From NCBI GenBank assembly GCA_024235215.1, contig JACKMU010000001.1, forward strand, positions 434,001 through 498,000: DNA of 64,000 nucleotides, in the 5' to 3' direction. Origin of the DNA: Chromatiaceae bacterium. Its GTDB lineage: Bacteria > Pseudomonadota > Gammaproteobacteria > Chromatiales > Chromatiaceae. The notes under the pieces are model-generated. The model worked only from the letters and a program-made list of their open reading frames with translations. It did not search any database and was not told the origin of the DNA. Below are positions 52,291 through 61,355 of the stretch, piece by piece. Numbering within the stretch: position 1 is the first letter of the stretch; each line of letters opens with the position of its first letter. Position numbers and translations under genes: made by a program.

Positions 52291-53058
52291 ATGAACTCAC
52301 AACCAGCAGCTCTGCAAGTCATCGGCATGAAGAAACGGTTCGGTACGCACGAAGTACTGAAGGGGATCGATCTGACCGCATATACCGGCGATGTCATCTC
52401 CATCATCGGCACCAGTGGTTCCGGAAAAAGCACCTTTCTCCGCTGCATCAATCTGCTCGAATCACCGGACGCGGGCGATGTCTTCGTCCATGGTGAACAG
52501 ATCTCGATGAAGCAGCGGCGTGACGGTGGACGTACCGTAGCCAATCCAAAGCAGCTTCAGCGTATCCGCTCGAGGCTCTCGATGGTATTCCAGAGTTTCA
52601 ATCTCTGGTCACATAAAACCATCCTGGAAAACATCATCGAAGCACCCATTCATGTGTTGAAAAAAACCAAGGCCGAAGCGATCGAACAGGCGGATGCGCT
52701 GTTGCAGAAGGTGGGCATGTATCAACGCCGTGATTACTACCCCAGCCATATCTCCGGTGGGCAGCAGCAACGTGCTGCGATCGCCAGAGCGCTGGCGATG
52801 GACCCCGAAGTCATGCTGTTCGACGAACCCACCTCCGCACTGGATCCGGAATTGGTGGGCGAAGTACTGCAGGTGATGCGGGAACTGGCCGAAGAGGGGC
52901 GCACCATGTTGGTGGTAACCCATGAAATGGAGTTTGCACGCAATGTCTCCTCCCATCTGATGTTTCTCGATGCGGGGAATGTCGAGGAGTTCGGACCGGC
53001 GAAAGCGGTATTCGACGATCCTAAATCCGAGCGCATGCGCCAGTTCATCGGCATTTAG
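52291..53058 (+). CDS. Polar amino acid ABC transporter ATP-binding protein
   Basis: This HisP/GlnQ-type ATPase has Walker A GTSGSGKST, Q-loop VFQSFNLW, signature SGGQQQRAAIARA, Walker B VMLFDEPTSALDP and THEMEFAR. The 255-residue length and the SMKQRRDGGRT insertion near residue 72 are like HisP/OccP-type transporters of basic amino acids. It is the first gene of an ATPase, binding protein, permease, permease series. Confidence 0.92.
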   Translation: MNSQPAALQVIGMKKRFGTHEVLKGIDLTAYTGDVISIIGTSGSGKSTFLRCINLLESPDAGDVFVHGEQISMKQRRDGGRTVANPKQLQRIRSRLSMVFQSFNLWSHKTILENIIEAPIHVLKKTKAEAIEQADALLQKVGMYQRRDYYPSHISGGQQQRAAIARALAMDPEVMLFDEPTSALDPELVGEVLQVMRELAEEGRTMLVVTHEMEFARNVSSHLMFLDAGNVEEFGPAKAVFDDPKSERMRQFIGI

Positions 53059-53095
53059 CTGATCTCCACCGCACTGTGATCACGCCTGAATCCGG

Positions 53096-53125
53096 TTGTA
53101 CAGGATGTCAAGGGCAAGTTATATT
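53096..53125 (+). promoter_or_regulatory. Possible promoter of the binding-protein gene
   Basis: TTGTAC at 53096-53101, an 18-base spacer and TATATT at 53120-53125 lie in the 133-base gap between the ATPase and binding-protein genes. A second promoter here would allow the binding protein to be made in excess, as is usual for such systems. The -35 box is weak. Confidence 0.35.
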
Positions 53126-53191
53126 GGCCGGCGTTGCCCGATAAACATCTGGATGGGCCTGAAATAACAAGAGAGCGAGGAGAATCACCCG

Positions 53192-53920
53192 ATGAAAAAA
53201 TTACTGTTTTGTTCTTTGCTGCTCCTGCTGACCTCCGGCAGTGTGCTTGCTGAAAAGATTCGTATCGGTACCGAGGGCGCCTACCCTCCCTTCAACATGA
53301 TCGACCAGGATGGTCAGGTTGCTGGTTTCGATGTGGATATCGCCAAAGCGCTGTGTACAAGAATGGATACCGAGTGTGTGTTCGTCACACAAGATTGGGA
53401 TGGCATCATTCCCGGCCTGCTAGCGCGCAAATATGACGCAGTGGTCGCCTCCATGTCGATTACCGAAGAGCGCAAGAAAGCGGTCGATTTCTCCGATCGC
53501 TATTATTCCAACAGCCTCGCTATGATTGCCAAGAGCGGAACCAATATCGATCCAACCCAGCTGCAGGGAAAATCGGTCGGAGCACAAAGAGCCACCATCG
53601 CCGCAGACCATGCCAACGCGATCGAGGGTGCCAACGTCAAGCTGTATGATACCCAGGAGAACGCCTATCTGGATCTCAACTCGGGTCGTATTGATGTGCT
53701 GATGACCGATAGACTGCCAGGCTATGACTGGCTCAATTCTGAGCAAGGCAAAGGGTTTGAGTTTATCGGCGACGCGATTGACATCGGGGACCAGATTGGT
53801 ATTGCCGTGCGTAAAGGCGACAAGCTGCGTGAGCGCCTCAACAAGGCGATCGAAGAGATTCGTGCTGATGGCACCTACCAGCGGATCAATGCCAAATATT
53901 TCCCTTTCTCCATCTATTGA
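53192..53920 (+). CDS. Periplasmic polar amino acid-binding protein
   Basis: The 242-residue protein has a signal peptide (MKKLLFCSLLLLLTSGSVLA) and the family 3 solute-binding fold: IRIGTEGAYPPFNMIDQDGQ, GFDVDIAKALC, YDAVVASMSITEERKKAVDFS. These motifs match HisJ/ArgT-type binding proteins for basic amino acids. The GCGAGGAG ahead of the ATG is a good ribosome binding site. Substrate is likely arginine, lysine, ornithine or histidine, but binding-site residues were not checked against structures. Confidence 0.92.
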   Translation: MKKLLFCSLLLLLTSGSVLAEKIRIGTEGAYPPFNMIDQDGQVAGFDVDIAKALCTRMDTECVFVTQDWDGIIPGLLARKYDAVVASMSITEERKKAVDFSDRYYSNSLAMIAKSGTNIDPTQLQGKSVGAQRATIAADHANAIEGANVKLYDTQENAYLDLNSGRIDVLMTDRLPGYDWLNSEQGKGFEFIGDAIDIGDQIGIAVRKGDKLRERLNKAIEEIRADGTYQRINAKYFPFSIY

Positions 53921-54011
53921 TGATGGGGAAGCGGGGTTCTGCAGTGAGGAATGGTTGTAATCTAGCTCGAGCCGCTCCGCTGCCCACTGTAACAAAAGCG
54001 AGACGACTCGT

Positions 54012-54707
54012 TTGATTGATCTCCAGGGTTTTGGCGATCAGCTTCTGTTCGGTGCCTGGATGACCCTCAAGGTGGCCGCCGGCGGCCTGCTGCTTGGCCT
54101 GCTACTCGGCATAATGGGCGCGCTGTTCAAACTTTCCGGCATGCGGGCGCTCTATGTGCTCGGTGCCGGTTACACCACCATCATCCGCGGGCTCCCCGAG
54201 TTGCTGGTGGTGCTGGTCATCTACTTTGGCAGCGCCGGCGTACTCACCCAGATTGCCGGCTGGTTCGGCCACGACGGGTATGTCGAACTGAGTCCACTGG
54301 CAGCGGGCATCATCGCACTCGGAATCTCTTTCGGCGCCTACGCCACCGAGGTGTTCCGTGGCGCGATTCAGGCGATACCCAAGGGCCAGATCGAGGCTGC
54401 CAGAGCCTGCGGCATGAGCAATCCTCAGGTTTTTTTCCGCATCGTGCTGCCACAGGCATGGCGCATTGCAATTCCTGGTCTGGGCAATCTGTTTCAGGTG
54501 CTGCTGAAAGACACTTCGTTGGTTTCGGTCGTGGGTCTGGAAGAGATCATGCGCAAGAGCCAGATCGCGATCTCCAACACCAAGGAGCCTTTCACCTTCT
54601 ATTTCACCGCCGCTTTGATCTACTTGTCGATCACTGTCATCGTCATGATCGGACAGCGTTACGCGGAACGTTGGGCAAGCCGTGGACTGGTGAGGCGCAG
54701 CGAATGA
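54012..54707 (+). CDS. Polar amino acid ABC permease, HisQ-like
   Basis: The 231-residue inner-membrane protein has about five membrane segments and the EAA loop (FRGAIQAIPKGQIEAARACG then LPQAWRIAIPGLGN), typical of HisQ/HisM permeases. It starts with a TTG at 54012 giving MIDLQGFGDQLLFGAWMTLK; no ATG is available nearby. It is 91 bases after the binding-protein gene, and the stop overlaps the next permease start (ATGA). Confidence 0.88.
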   Translation: MIDLQGFGDQLLFGAWMTLKVAAGGLLLGLLLGIMGALFKLSGMRALYVLGAGYTTIIRGLPELLVVLVIYFGSAGVLTQIAGWFGHDGYVELSPLAAGIIALGISFGAYATEVFRGAIQAIPKGQIEAARACGMSNPQVFFRIVLPQAWRIAIPGLGNLFQVLLKDTSLVSVVGLEEIMRKSQIAISNTKEPFTFYFTAALIYLSITVIVMIGQRYAERWASRGLVRRSE

Positions 54708-55396
54708 ACTGGAACTGGGAGGTGATCTTCGCAAGCCTGCCGCAACTGCTGGAAGGCTCGCTGCTGACCCTGGAACTGGTCTTCATCTCGGTGTTGATCG
54801 GAGGTTTCCTGTCGGTTCCGCTGGCGATTCTGCGAACCTCAGAGAATCCGCTGGTCAGCGGAATCCCGCTGTTTTATACCTTCTTTTTCCGCGGTACGCC
54901 GATGCTTGTCCAGCTGTTCCTGTTTTACTACGGGTTGGCCCAGTTCGACAGCGTCCGAGAAAGCTTTCTCTGGCCGCTGTTACGTGAAGCCTACTGGTGT
55001 GCACTGATCGTGTTTACACTCAACACTTGCGCCTACACCACGGAGATTATGCGCGGCGCGATACAGGCTGTGCCCCGGGGTGAGATCGAAGCGGCGCAGG
55101 CGATTGGAATGAACCGCTACCACCTCTACCGAAGGATCATTCTACCATTGGCTTACCGGATCGGCCTTCCCGCCTACAGCAATGAGATCATTCTGATGTT
55201 GAAAGGGAGTGCCCTGGCAAGCACCATCACACTGCTCGACCTCACCGGCATGGCGCGAACCATCATCGCCCGCACCTACATGCCGATAGAGGTTTTTTTC
55301 GCTGCCGGCTGTATCTATCTGCTGCTGACATTTCTGTTCATCCAGGGTTACCGTCTTTTCGAGCGGCGCATGATGCGCCACCAAAAACCGATCTGA
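54704..55396 (+). CDS. Polar amino acid ABC permease, HisM-like
   Basis: This second permease has 230 residues with the EAA loop (MRGAIQAVPRGEIEAAQAIG, then LPLAYRIGLPAYSNEII). The frame is open far upstream inside the previous gene, but the ATG at 54704 overlapping its stop as ATGA gives MNWNWEVIFASLPQLLEGSL, the expected N-terminus. It would form a heterodimer with the HisQ-like protein. It converges with ridA. Confidence 0.9.
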   Translation: MNWNWEVIFASLPQLLEGSLLTLELVFISVLIGGFLSVPLAILRTSENPLVSGIPLFYTFFFRGTPMLVQLFLFYYGLAQFDSVRESFLWPLLREAYWCALIVFTLNTCAYTTEIMRGAIQAVPRGEIEAAQAIGMNRYHLYRRIILPLAYRIGLPAYSNEIILMLKGSALASTITLLDLTGMARTIIARTYMPIEVFFAAGCIYLLLTFLFIQGYRLFERRMMRHQKPI

Positions 55397-55424
55397 AACC
55401 ACTTCCAATCGAAGCGGCGCTGAA

Positions 55425-55811
55425 TCAGTCATCGAGTTCCAGTACCGCGTCCATCTCCACCGCCGCACCTCGCGGTAATTCAGCGACGCCGATTGCGGCT
55501 CTGGCAGGATAAGGTTCCTGGAAGTACTCCGCCATCACCTGATTGACCAGCGTAAAGTTGCTCATATCAGTGAGAAAAACATTCAGCTTGACGACATCCT
55601 GCAAACTACCACCGGCAGCCACCGCCACCGCTTGCAGATTGTTGAACACCTGCCTGACCTGAACCGCAAAATCGCCTTCGACCAGGGTCATGCTCTCTGG
55701 TGACAGTGGGATCTGCCCGGAGAGGTAGACCCTGTTGCCGCTCTTTACCGCCTGGGAATAGGTCCCAATCGCTTTGGGTGCACTATCGGTATGGATGATT
55801 TCCCGTGCCAT
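55425..55811 (-). CDS. ridA: RidA family enamine/imine deaminase
   Basis: RidA hydrolyses reactive 2-aminoacrylate and other enamines. The 128-residue protein includes APKAIGTYSQAVKSGNRVYL, VEGDFAVQVRQVFNNLQAV, LNVFLTDMSNF and PARAAIGVAELPRGAAVEMD with the substrate-binding arginine (PARAAIGV). The frame continues upstream to 55988, but ATG 55811 with GGAGCGA upstream is the true start. It is the last gene of the gmk-rpoZ-spoT-ridA series, as in many gammaproteobacteria. Confidence 0.95.
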   Translation of the reverse strand: MAREIIHTDSAPKAIGTYSQAVKSGNRVYLSGQIPLSPESMTLVEGDFAVQVRQVFNNLQAVAVAAGGSLQDVVKLNVFLTDMSNFTLVNQVMAEYFQEPYPARAAIGVAELPRGAAVEMDAVLELDD

Positions 55812-55956
55812 TCGCTCCTCCCACTCCACCCAATCACGCCATGCGATTGGAAATTCAGAATTATGATTATCGTACTCTTCGAATTTCGTTCGGTTAAAAT
55901 TAGGATCGTTGGGACGGCACCAATCAGCGCTAACCAAATAACATATCAGCGCCGCA

Positions 55957-58173
55957 TCACTGCATGGTACGGCTGATGCGCAGTACATGAGGTAGCGATC
56001 TTACCCGTCGTATGATACCGGCGAGATGCCGCCGGTCCTCCACCGCAAGGACAAATTTCAGTGATGAGGTCGCTCCATCCTGCACATCCATGCTGACATT
56101 CTCGATATTCGATCCCATCTCAGAGATGGCTGCGGCAATGGTGGCCAACACGCCGCGCCTGTTGTCGGTTTCAACTTTGATCTCTGTACTGAACGTGTTC
56201 GTCTGTGTGGCTTCCCACTGAACGTAGATCCAATCGCTCTCCTGCTTGCGAAGCTCGCCGATGTTCCGACACTCCTGCCGGTGCACCACCACCCCTTTGC
56301 CGGGGCTGAAATTGGCGATCGCGTTATCTCCCGGTATCGGCCGACAACACTTGGCGAACTTCACTACCATCCCTTCGGTACCAGTAATTATAAGCGGACG
56401 ACTCTGCTTCCCCTCTCTCTCTTTTAGTGAACGCTTCTTCCCCGACTTTTTAGATTCCTGTGCCTCCCCATTGCCCCTCCCGATCTCCTCCAGGAGCTGG
56501 CGCGCAACCAACAGCGGCATGCGATTACCCAACCCTATCTCCATGAGTAGCATCTCCTTGTCACGGAGCCGAAAATCGGTCAGCAGCTGAGACACTCTTT
56601 TCTCCGGTATGCGCTCCAGGGTCTCCCCCAAAACGTTCAGCTCCTTCTCCAGCAACCGTCCGCCGAGCGCTATCGCCTCCTGCTTCTGAAGATTCTTCAG
56701 ATAGCTGCGGATATTGACCCGCGCCTTGCCGGTCACCACAAAGTTTAACCATGCCGCTTTCGGTGCAGCCGTCTCCGAACAGATAATCTCCACCGTCTGT
56801 CCACTGACCAGTTGGGTGCGCAGCGGCACCATTCGCCGATCGATACGCGCCGCCACACAACTATTGCCCACATCAGTGTGAACCGCATAAGCGAAATCTA
56901 TGACTGTAGATCCTTTGGCGAGCACCAGAATCTTACCTCTGGGTGTAAAGACGTAGACCTCTTCTGGAAACAGGTCGACTTTGACGTGATCGAGAAACTC
57001 AACCGAATCACCAGCCCCCTGCTGCAGATCCAGCAGGTGCTTCATCCAGTCTGAAACAGCTACCTGGGAGAGGTTGTCCTCTTCTTTTGCCGCCTTATAC
57101 AACCAGTGTGCAGCGATCCCCGATTCAGCCACGCGATGCATCTCCTCGGTTCTGATCTGAATCTCGATGGGGATACCGTGCGGACCGAACAGTACAGTGT
57201 GCAGTGACTGGTAGCCGTTAACCTTGGGAATGGCAATATAGTCTTTGAACCGTCCTGCAACCGGTTTGTAGAGATTGTGTACCGCGCCCAGTACCCGATA
57301 ACAGGTGTCGGTCTGATCAACGATCACACGAAATGCATAGACATCCGCCACTTCGGAAAAAGAGAGTTTCTTCTGCCGCATCTTCTTGTAGATACTGTAG
57401 GTGTGCTTCTCCCGGCCTTTCACCTCAGCCTTGAAACCATCATCGGCCAGGCGTGCGCTGATCGCCGCCTCGATGCTGCCCAGCACCCGCTTGCGATTAC
57501 CGCGCGCCTGCTTCACCGCATTGCGTAACACCCGATAGCGCATCGGCCAGTAAGCCGCAAACCCCAACTCTTCCAACTCGGTGCGCACACTGTTGATGCC
57601 GAGCCGATTCGCGATCGGTACGTAGATATCCAGGGTCTCCCGGGCGATCCGCCGCCGCTTTTCCGGACGCATGACGCCGAGCGTGCGCATGTTATGAAGC
57701 CGATCTGCGAGTTTTATCATGATGACGCGGATATCCCGTGTCATCGCCAGCAGCATTTTACGGAAGTTCGCCGCCTGCGCCTCTCTACGAGAACGGAAAT
57801 CGATCTGAGTGAGCTTGCTCACCCCGTCGACCAGTTGGGCTATCTCTTCATCAAAGGCCTCAGCAATCTGTGCCTTGCTGATATGGGTATCCTCGATGAC
57901 ATCATGCAGTATTGCCGCCATCAGACATTTGTAATCCATCTGGATATTGGCAAGTATTCGTGCCACCGCCAAAGGATGGTAGATATAGGGTTCACCAGTC
58001 ATACGCTGTTGACCCTCATGGGCTTCAGCGCTGAACATATAGGCGCGGTAAACCTCCTGTATCTGGGCTGGAGTCAGATACGATTCCAGCGCCACACACA
58101 GATCACTGATCAGAAACCGCGGTTTACCGGGGTGGGAGTGTAGCGTCATCAGGTCTGCGGTGACTGGCGGCAT
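55957..58173 (-). CDS. spoT: Bifunctional (p)ppGpp synthetase/hydrolase SpoT
   Basis: SpoT makes and degrades the stringent alarmone. In order: HD hydrolase domain (AILHDVIEDT, KLADRLHNMRTL), synthetase domain (KDYIAIPKVNGYQSLHTVLF and EIQIRTEEMH), TGS domain (DLFPEEVYVFTPRGKILVLA), a helical region and a C-terminal ACT domain. Both the HD motif and the synthetase motifs are intact. A TTG at 58203 is in frame, but ATG 58173 with AGGAAA upstream is preferred, giving 738 residues. It lies between rpoZ and ridA. Confidence 0.95.
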   Translation of the reverse strand: MPPVTADLMTLHSHPGKPRFLISDLCVALESYLTPAQIQEVYRAYMFSAEAHEGQQRMTGEPYIYHPLAVARILANIQMDYKCLMAAILHDVIEDTHISKAQIAEAFDEEIAQLVDGVSKLTQIDFRSRREAQAANFRKMLLAMTRDIRVIMIKLADRLHNMRTLGVMRPEKRRRIARETLDIYVPIANRLGINSVRTELEELGFAAYWPMRYRVLRNAVKQARGNRKRVLGSIEAAISARLADDGFKAEVKGREKHTYSIYKKMRQKKLSFSEVADVYAFRVIVDQTDTCYRVLGAVHNLYKPVAGRFKDYIAIPKVNGYQSLHTVLFGPHGIPIEIQIRTEEMHRVAESGIAAHWLYKAAKEEDNLSQVAVSDWMKHLLDLQQGAGDSVEFLDHVKVDLFPEEVYVFTPRGKILVLAKGSTVIDFAYAVHTDVGNSCVAARIDRRMVPLRTQLVSGQTVEIICSETAAPKAAWLNFVVTGKARVNIRSYLKNLQKQEAIALGGRLLEKELNVLGETLERIPEKRVSQLLTDFRLRDKEMLLMEIGLGNRMPLLVARQLLEEIGRGNGEAQESKKSGKKRSLKEREGKQSRPLIITGTEGMVVKFAKCCRPIPGDNAIANFSPGKGVVVHRQECRNIGELRKQESDWIYVQWEATQTNTFSTEIKVETDNRRGVLATIAAAISEMGSNIENVSMDVQDGATSSLKFVLAVEDRRHLAGIIRRVRSLPHVLRISRTMQ

Positions 58174-58280
58174 AACGCTGACTTTCCTATCATTCGACCG
58201 CAATCGAACGGGACTGCCGGACAGACTTCGTAATGAGCCTCCGGCTAGAGGTGGCGTTGCCGCACCCGCCCCTCAAACTT

Positions 58281-58565
58281 TCACAGAATTGGCGGGGGTG
58301 ACTCTGCAATTGATTCTTCAAATTCAGCCTCGCCTCCCTCAGGCGCCATCTCCAGCTCCTGACCGCGACGCTCGACCACTGTCGAATTATCCACCAGACC
58401 AGCCGCAATTTCGCGCAGAGCAACTACGGTCGGTTTATCGTTTTCCCATGGCAGCAACGGGTCGACGCCGTTTACCAGCTGGCGTGCCCGCTTGGAAGCC
58501 AAAAGCACCAGGTCGAAGCGGTTATTCACATGCTCCAGACAATCTTCAACAGTGATACGTGCCAT
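58281..58565 (-). CDS. rpoZ: RNA polymerase omega subunit
   Basis: Omega helps assemble beta' and mediates ppGpp binding. The N-terminus MARITVEDCLEHVNNRFDLV and ASKRARQLVNG are diagnostic. The 94-residue protein has an acidic Glu/Pro-rich tail (PEGGEAEFEESIAES). Placement between gmk and spoT is the standard arrangement and links ppGpp synthesis to its target. Confidence 0.95.
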   Translation of the reverse strand: MARITVEDCLEHVNNRFDLVLLASKRARQLVNGVDPLLPWENDKPTVVALREIAAGLVDNSTVVERRGQELEMAPEGGEAEFEESIAESPPPIL

Positions 58566-58720
58566 TCATACAACTCCAGAGCAGTCCCTTCATCAATCCG
58601 GGAAAGCTGCATAATCGAAAGTCCGGTTTCTGCGGATCAGCACCGGAATAGAGTGATTCGCCATTTGGCGGGACCAGTGAATATAAACCAATAACCTGCC
58701 GGCTTCCACTCCCGGTTATC

Positions 58721-58886
58721 TAGGAGCCTGTCGGACTATGGATGTTTCTACTGCGGAAGCGGGAGAGCGGTCCAAATTTTTCCCGATTTTCGTTACATAG
58801 GCCCACTATGCGCCTCAAATCGGGAACCATTTAGCCTCGCTCTCCCACTCCCTCGCTACGATCCCCCATAGTCCGACAGGCTCCTA
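58721..58886. repeat. Foldback element with perfect 21-base terminal inverted repeats
   Basis: The left end at 58721-58741 (starting TAGGAGCCTGTCGGAC) and the right end at 58866-58886 are exact inverted copies over 21 bases. Inside, GGGAGAGCG pairs with CGCTCTCCC and TTCCCGATTT pairs with AAATCGGGAA, so the roughly 166-base unit can fold into one long hairpin. The outermost TA at both ends could be a target duplication, as with IS630/Tc1-type elements. No coding region fits inside. The right end supplies the gmk stop codon TAG. The remaining bases of the 58566-58883 gap show no gene. Confidence 0.85.
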
Positions 58887-59501
58887 GCCAAGCAGATTTT
58901 TCAACTGATGCTCAAGCCTGTGGGATTGCACCGACACCCTCAACCTTTGACTGACAATGAGCGCCTGCAGCTCCGAGAGTGCCAGATCGAAGTGCTCATT
59001 GATAACCAGGTAGTCATACTCGACAAAGTGCTCCATTTCACTGCGCGCCTCGCGCATGCGGCGTTCGATTACTTCGCTGCTATCCTGACCACGCGCTTCC
59101 AAACGTTGGCGCAACGCCTGCGTTGTCGGTGGCAGCACAAATACTGAAACCGCCTCCGGGAAACGGTGGCGCACCTGTTGTGCTCCCTGCCAATCGATCT
59201 CCAAAATCACATCCACCCCAGTTTCGAGCAGCTCTCTCACCGCCCGCTCAGAGGTGCCGTAGAGATTGCCGAACACTTCCGCATACTCGATGAAAGCACC
59301 CTCTCCGATCATACGCCGGAATGCAGCCTCATCGGTAAACCAGTAGTGCTCTCCGTCCCGTTCACCCTGCCGCATCGCCCTGGTGGTGTGTGAAACCGAG
59401 ACGCGGATGCCAGCCTCCTGCTGCATCAGCGCTTTGAGCAGACTGGTCTTACCGGCGCCGGAGGGTGCGGAAACGATGTAAAGCGTCCCTTGTGTCTTCA
59501 A
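58884..59501 (-). CDS. gmk: Guanylate kinase
   Basis: Gmk phosphorylates GMP/dGMP. The P-loop is SAPSGAGKTSL, with SHTTRAMRQGERDGEHYWF (GMP binding) and EIDWQGAQQVR. The 205-residue length is normal. The stop codon TAG (complement of 58884-58886) is formed by the outer three bases of the inverted-repeat element, and the C-terminus QLKNLLG ends just before it, so the element inserted at or just after the native stop. The operon continues with rpoZ and spoT. Confidence 0.95.
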   Translation of the reverse strand: MKTQGTLYIVSAPSGAGKTSLLKALMQQEAGIRVSVSHTTRAMRQGERDGEHYWFTDEAAFRRMIGEGAFIEYAEVFGNLYGTSERAVRELLETGVDVILEIDWQGAQQVRHRFPEAVSVFVLPPTTQALRQRLEARGQDSSEVIERRMREARSEMEHFVEYDYLVINEHFDLALSELQALIVSQRLRVSVQSHRLEHQLKNLLG

Positions 59502-59799
59502 TGGATAGTCCTGTCTGTCGCTTCTGCCACGGCTGGACCCGTGTGCCGCGCGACACCCCTGCCGATCCGCACTATTGCATCATTCCACGCCGGAGGCACG
59601 CTCTCCCTCATCTACCACAGGGAAGCGTTGCCGAGTGCCATCCTGACAGGCTCAGCGCAGGATCATCGAACAGTATGATTTTCAAATTTCTTCACTTTAA
59701 CGAGTGCAGAAAACGATTGAGTGGCTTGGTCGATCCATGTAACGCAGCCGACGCCGAATGGGTTAAGCCCCTCCTCAACAGTGAAATTCTTGACCCGGT

Positions 59800-60600
59800 T
59801 CAATGAAAAATCTCCCGAAACAGCGCTTGCATCGAGTTCCAGGAGGCTTTATCCGCAGCTGGATCATACTTGAGATTCTCGATACCAAAGCTGTCCGCCT
59901 CCGGATTGGTAAAGGCGTGGCGGGCACCGACATGCCCGTTGAAGGTATACATCACGCCCGCGTTGCTCAATGCCGCCTCGAACGCTTCCACCCGCTCCAG
60001 CGGGATGAAGGCATCGGAGTAGCCGTGCTCTATCAGCACTTTGCCTTTGATCTTCTCCGCTTCATTCGGGCCAGGCAGAGGCAGTGACCCGTGAAAGCTC
60101 ACCACACCCTTCAGATCAGCACCGGCATAGGCCATCTGCATCACCGTCGCGCCTCCGAAACAGTAGCCTATCGCAGCGATTCTGTCCGTATCGGTCAACT
60201 CATTGGCTCGCAGCTGTTCAAGTCCCTTCAGCGCCCGCGTCCGCCATGCCTCGGTGTTGGCGGTAGTGGCTTGCATCCACTCCTGTGCCTGGGCTGGATG
60301 ACGGGTCACCTTGTCACCGCCGTACATGTCCAGCGCGAACGCAACATAACCCATCTCAGCCAGTTTTGACGCGCGTTCTCTTGCGTAGTCGTTTAGCCCC
60401 CACCACTCATGCACAACCAGTACGCCAGGACGTTTACCGGTAACCGAGTCGTCCCAATAGAGATGCCCGGTCAATTCTGTCTCTCCATCCTGATAAGAGA
60501 GAGTCGTGCTCTGTACCGCAGCGTAACCTCCGGTAGAAAAAGCGATTAGACCCAATATCCCCCAACGGAGCATGCCACTCTTTCTTACTGTATTGTTCAC
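59800..60600 (-). CDS. Periplasmic dienelactone hydrolase family protein
   Basis: The 266-residue alpha/beta hydrolase has a signal-like N-terminus (LRWGILGLIAFSTGGYAAVQ). The DLH features are VHEWWGLNDYARERA, the nucleophile elbow with Cys (GYCFGGATVMQMA), GYSDAFIP and GHVGARHAFTNPEAD. The catalytic Cys rather than Ser marks the DLH group. The export signal suggests a periplasmic hydrolase of unknown substrate. The approximately 300 bases between gmk and this gene show no convincing gene. Confidence 0.85.
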   Translation of the reverse strand: MNNTVRKSGMLRWGILGLIAFSTGGYAAVQSTTLSYQDGETELTGHLYWDDSVTGKRPGVLVVHEWWGLNDYARERASKLAEMGYVAFALDMYGGDKVTRHPAQAQEWMQATTANTEAWRTRALKGLEQLRANELTDTDRIAAIGYCFGGATVMQMAYAGADLKGVVSFHGSLPLPGPNEAEKIKGKVLIEHGYSDAFIPLERVEAFEAALSNAGVMYTFNGHVGARHAFTNPEADSFGIENLKYDPAADKASWNSMQALFREIFH

Positions 60601-61355
60601 CGTAGTATCTCCAGACTCTTACCGATCAACAGATCATAGCGCATTGTGACAGCACGGAGAATAAACCACCGGAATGGAATAACCTGAATATTCCCGGGGA
60701 TGCCGCTCCTGCGCACACTCGCAATCGCCAACTTTTTCACCTCTACAAACAATGTGCGAATCAATCAGGTCGATTCCGCCGCTGGATCCACTGTTTCAGG
60801 ACCCGTCAGCGTCAAATTTTCTGGCTCGGCACGGCCCCTGGCGCAACCCGGATCCCAAAGTCACTTGAGCCGAAGATGCCCTGGTTGAACGGTGAGCCCA
60901 CGCGGGCCGGGGCGATCGGTATGGTCAACAACCCGATGGCCGATGGGGAAGCGGGATGTCGGTCGGCGCTGGCCGACGTCAACAACGCCACTACACTGAA
61001 ATGCAATTAAAGTCAGTGCAAGCGCCTGTCTGGTTTTCCGGCAATTACCCTGTCCAGGTCCGGCAATGCCTCGGGCCCGTCGCGGGCTGGGCAACTGGTT
61101 TGGTTATACGGGGGGTATCGCAGTTATGCCGCTTACAGCAGTGACCACACGCTTTCCACCTGCGATGAATCTGGTCACTGCGATCGGTGTCCGTTGCCTG
61201 TAGGCTCGAAAACTGGCACGGCGACTCGATTGTTGCGAGGCAGGGGAGGCTCGCATGGTACTGAACAGCAGCTGCATAAATCCATCTGAGATGCAGCTGG
61301 TTCTCGATTAATGCACCGCATCACCCCGGATCGAGCCTTTGGAGCAGACCCCGGC
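60601..61355. other. 755-base region without a recognised gene
   Basis: No open frame here has a recognisable product or convincing start. Short frames of about 60-75 codons overlap on both strands around 60700-61100. One plus-strand segment (APGATRIPKSLEPKMPWLNG at about 60837-60896) and one minus-strand segment across the same area look slightly protein-like, so decayed coding sequence is possible. I see no strong repeat, terminator or promoter. Confidence 0.4.

Noticed and set aside
59465..59806. Open frame of 113 codons between gmk and the dienelactone hydrolase gene.
   Set aside because: It overlaps the gmk 5' end, has no ribosome binding site, and its sequence matches no known family.
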